A DNA stretch of 7,424 nt from Clostridiales bacterium (GTDB taxonomy: Bacteria; Bacillota; Clostridia; Lachnospirales; Lachnospiraceae): assembly GCA_021203115.1 (NCBI GenBank), contig JAJQBV010000018.1:1-7424 (forward strand), written 5' to 3'. Numbering within the stretch: the first letter of the stretch is position 1; each line of letters starts with the position of its first letter. A model generated the notes under the pieces. It did not search any database. It saw only the letters and a list, made by a program, of their open reading frames with translations, and had not been told where the DNA came from. The position numbers were made by a program, and so were the translations under genes. This document shows positions 6,938 through 7,424 of the stretch, piece after piece.

Positions 6938-6944
6938 TCATTTA

Positions 6945-6973
6945 TTGACTTTTCCTTTGCTTTCTGATATGAT
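6945..6973 (+). promoter_or_regulatory. Sigma-A promoter for the LacI-family gene
   Basis: TTGACT (6945-6950) and TATGAT (6968-6973) are separated by exactly 17 bases. TGA directly precedes the -10, giving an extended -10. Transcription would start near 6980, leaving a leader of about 84 bases that contains the operator at 7035-7048. Confidence 0.75.
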
Positions 6974-6995
6974 TCTTTCAGTAAATTTTAGGTAT

Positions 6996-7024
6996 AAATT
7001 AGTCGATGACAGGATATTTGTCAA
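6996..7024 (-). promoter_or_regulatory. Probable promoter of the sulfate importer operon
   Basis: On the minus strand a perfect -35, TTGACA, lies at 7024-7019. At 17-base spacing comes TAATTT (7001-6996), a weak -10. Transcription would start near 6989, with a leader of about 90 bases to the sbp start that crosses the operator at 6924-6937. I saw no S-box or T-box elements in that leader. Confidence 0.45.
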
Positions 7025-7034
7025 CGCCAGATTA

Positions 7035-7048
7035 TGCAATCGTTTGCT
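7035..7048. promoter_or_regulatory. Second LacI-type operator-like palindrome beside the regulator gene
   Basis: TGCAATCGTTTGCT contains GCAA-T-CG-T-TTGC, an inverted repeat centred on CpG (7041/7042) and sharing the half-site GCAAnCG with the first operator. It ends just before the ribosome binding site at 7050-7055. A bound repressor would therefore sit in the path of its own transcript, which suggests autoregulation. Confidence 0.65.
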
Positions 7049-7049
7049 T

Positions 7050-7055
7050 AGGAGA
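7050..7055 (+). promoter_or_regulatory. Ribosome binding site of the LacI-family gene
   Basis: AGGAGA lies 8 bases before ATG at 7064 and sets the start of the regulator at the normal N-terminus of the family's helix-turn-helix. Confidence 0.8.
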
Positions 7056-7063
7056 AAACGCTC

Positions 7064-7424
7064 ATGTCCCTCAAAGAAATCGCCGCTATGGTCGGGACTT
7101 CCGCTTCCACGGTATCCCGCGTTCTGAACAACACTTCCTCCACCTGCGCTTCCAAAGAGTTGCAGACCCGAATCTGGGAGGCTGCCCGCGAGACCGGTTA
7201 CCTTCCCAACGAGGCTGCCCGCAGCTTACAGAAGTCAACCCCCTCCCCCGCACAGACACCCCATATTTCCATCGTGCTCGCGCGGATCACCTCGTTAGAA
7301 AAAGATCTCTTTTTTTCCGAGCTGTTCCGCAATCTGGAGATCGAACTGATGAAGCAGCAAACGAGGATCGATCAGGTGATCTACGCCGAGGAATCCTTTC
7401 CCCAAAATCTATCCGAAACCGGAG
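7064..7424 (+). CDS. LacI/PurR-family transcriptional regulator, N-terminal part (cut by window end)
   Basis: The first 120 residues of a DNA-binding repressor are visible; the reading frame stays open to the window edge, and the family is usually about 330-350 residues. The helix-turn-helix is at 3-22 (SLKEIAAMVGTSASTVSRVLN region), with the LacI signature TVSRVLN at 16-22. The rest of the headpiece follows (RIWEAARETGYLPNEAARSL, 36-55), with the hinge helix AARSL at 51-55, whose Leu normally intercalates at the central CpG of the operator. The effector-binding domain begins about residue 66 (PHISIVLARI), followed by DLFFSELFRNLEIEL, as in sugar-binding relatives. The effector cannot be read from this part. 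It is divergent from sbp, with CpG-centred operators near both genes, so it probably regulates itself and the sulfate importer. Confidence 0.9.
   Translation, partial: MSLKEIAAMVGTSASTVSRVLNNTSSTCASKELQTRIWEAARETGYLPNEAARSLQKSTPSPAQTPHISIVLARITSLEKDLFFSELFRNLEIELMKQQTRIDQVIYAEESFPQNLSETG

Noticed and set aside
6898..6989. Sulfur-related riboswitch (S-box) or T-box in the importer leader
   Set aside because: The leader is only about 90 bases and shows none of the conserved S-box or T-box blocks or a terminator hairpin.

Overview
The window looks like chromosomal DNA from a gut-type clostridial Firmicute (Lachnospiraceae or Oscillospiraceae style). The signs are lipoprotein signal peptides of the 'MKK...LAAC-G-S-S' type with Ser/Gly/Asp-rich spacers, strong AGGAGG-like ribosome binding sites, frequent GTG/TTG starts and fairly GC-rich coding DNA. 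No taxon can be fixed from the sequence alone.

Layout, left to right. Positions 1-473 hold no convincing gene. They contain GC-rich, heavily self-complementary DNA (hairpins at 1-28 and 37-56, a branched inverted repeat at 161-260) and then a near-perfect AT-rich palindrome (388-432) next to a possible promoter. Positions 474-2891 (+) encode an 805-residue secreted lipoprotein with an alpha/beta-hydrolase core resembling subtype-B tannases (tannin acyl hydrolase/feruloyl esterase relatives). It carries a long acidic low-complexity insert. A strong hairpin at 2914-2958 separates it from the convergent next unit.

Positions 2982-6897 (-) are a complete four-gene sulfate ABC importer operon, transcribed in the order sbp, cysT, cysW, cysA: binding lipoprotein, two permeases, ATPase. 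Gaps are 20 and 12 nt, then about 2-23 nt depending on the cysA start. Together these proteins would capture sulfate outside the membrane and drive it into the cell with ATP.

Positions 6898-7063 are a compact divergent control region. It holds a very good sigma-A promoter rightward, a plausible one leftward, and two LacI-family operator-like palindromes, one beside each gene. From 7064 to the window end (+) is the N-terminal part of a LacI/PurR-family repressor, cut by the window edge. The arrangement suggests this repressor controls both itself and the sulfate importer. That would be unusual, because the well-known regulators of sulfate import are CysB (LysR family) and, in Firmicutes, CymR-type proteins or riboswitches. 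This regulatory link and the enlarged tannase-like lipoprotein are the two items most worth following up. I found no wholly new system, no mobile element, no CRISPR array and no tRNA/rRNA.
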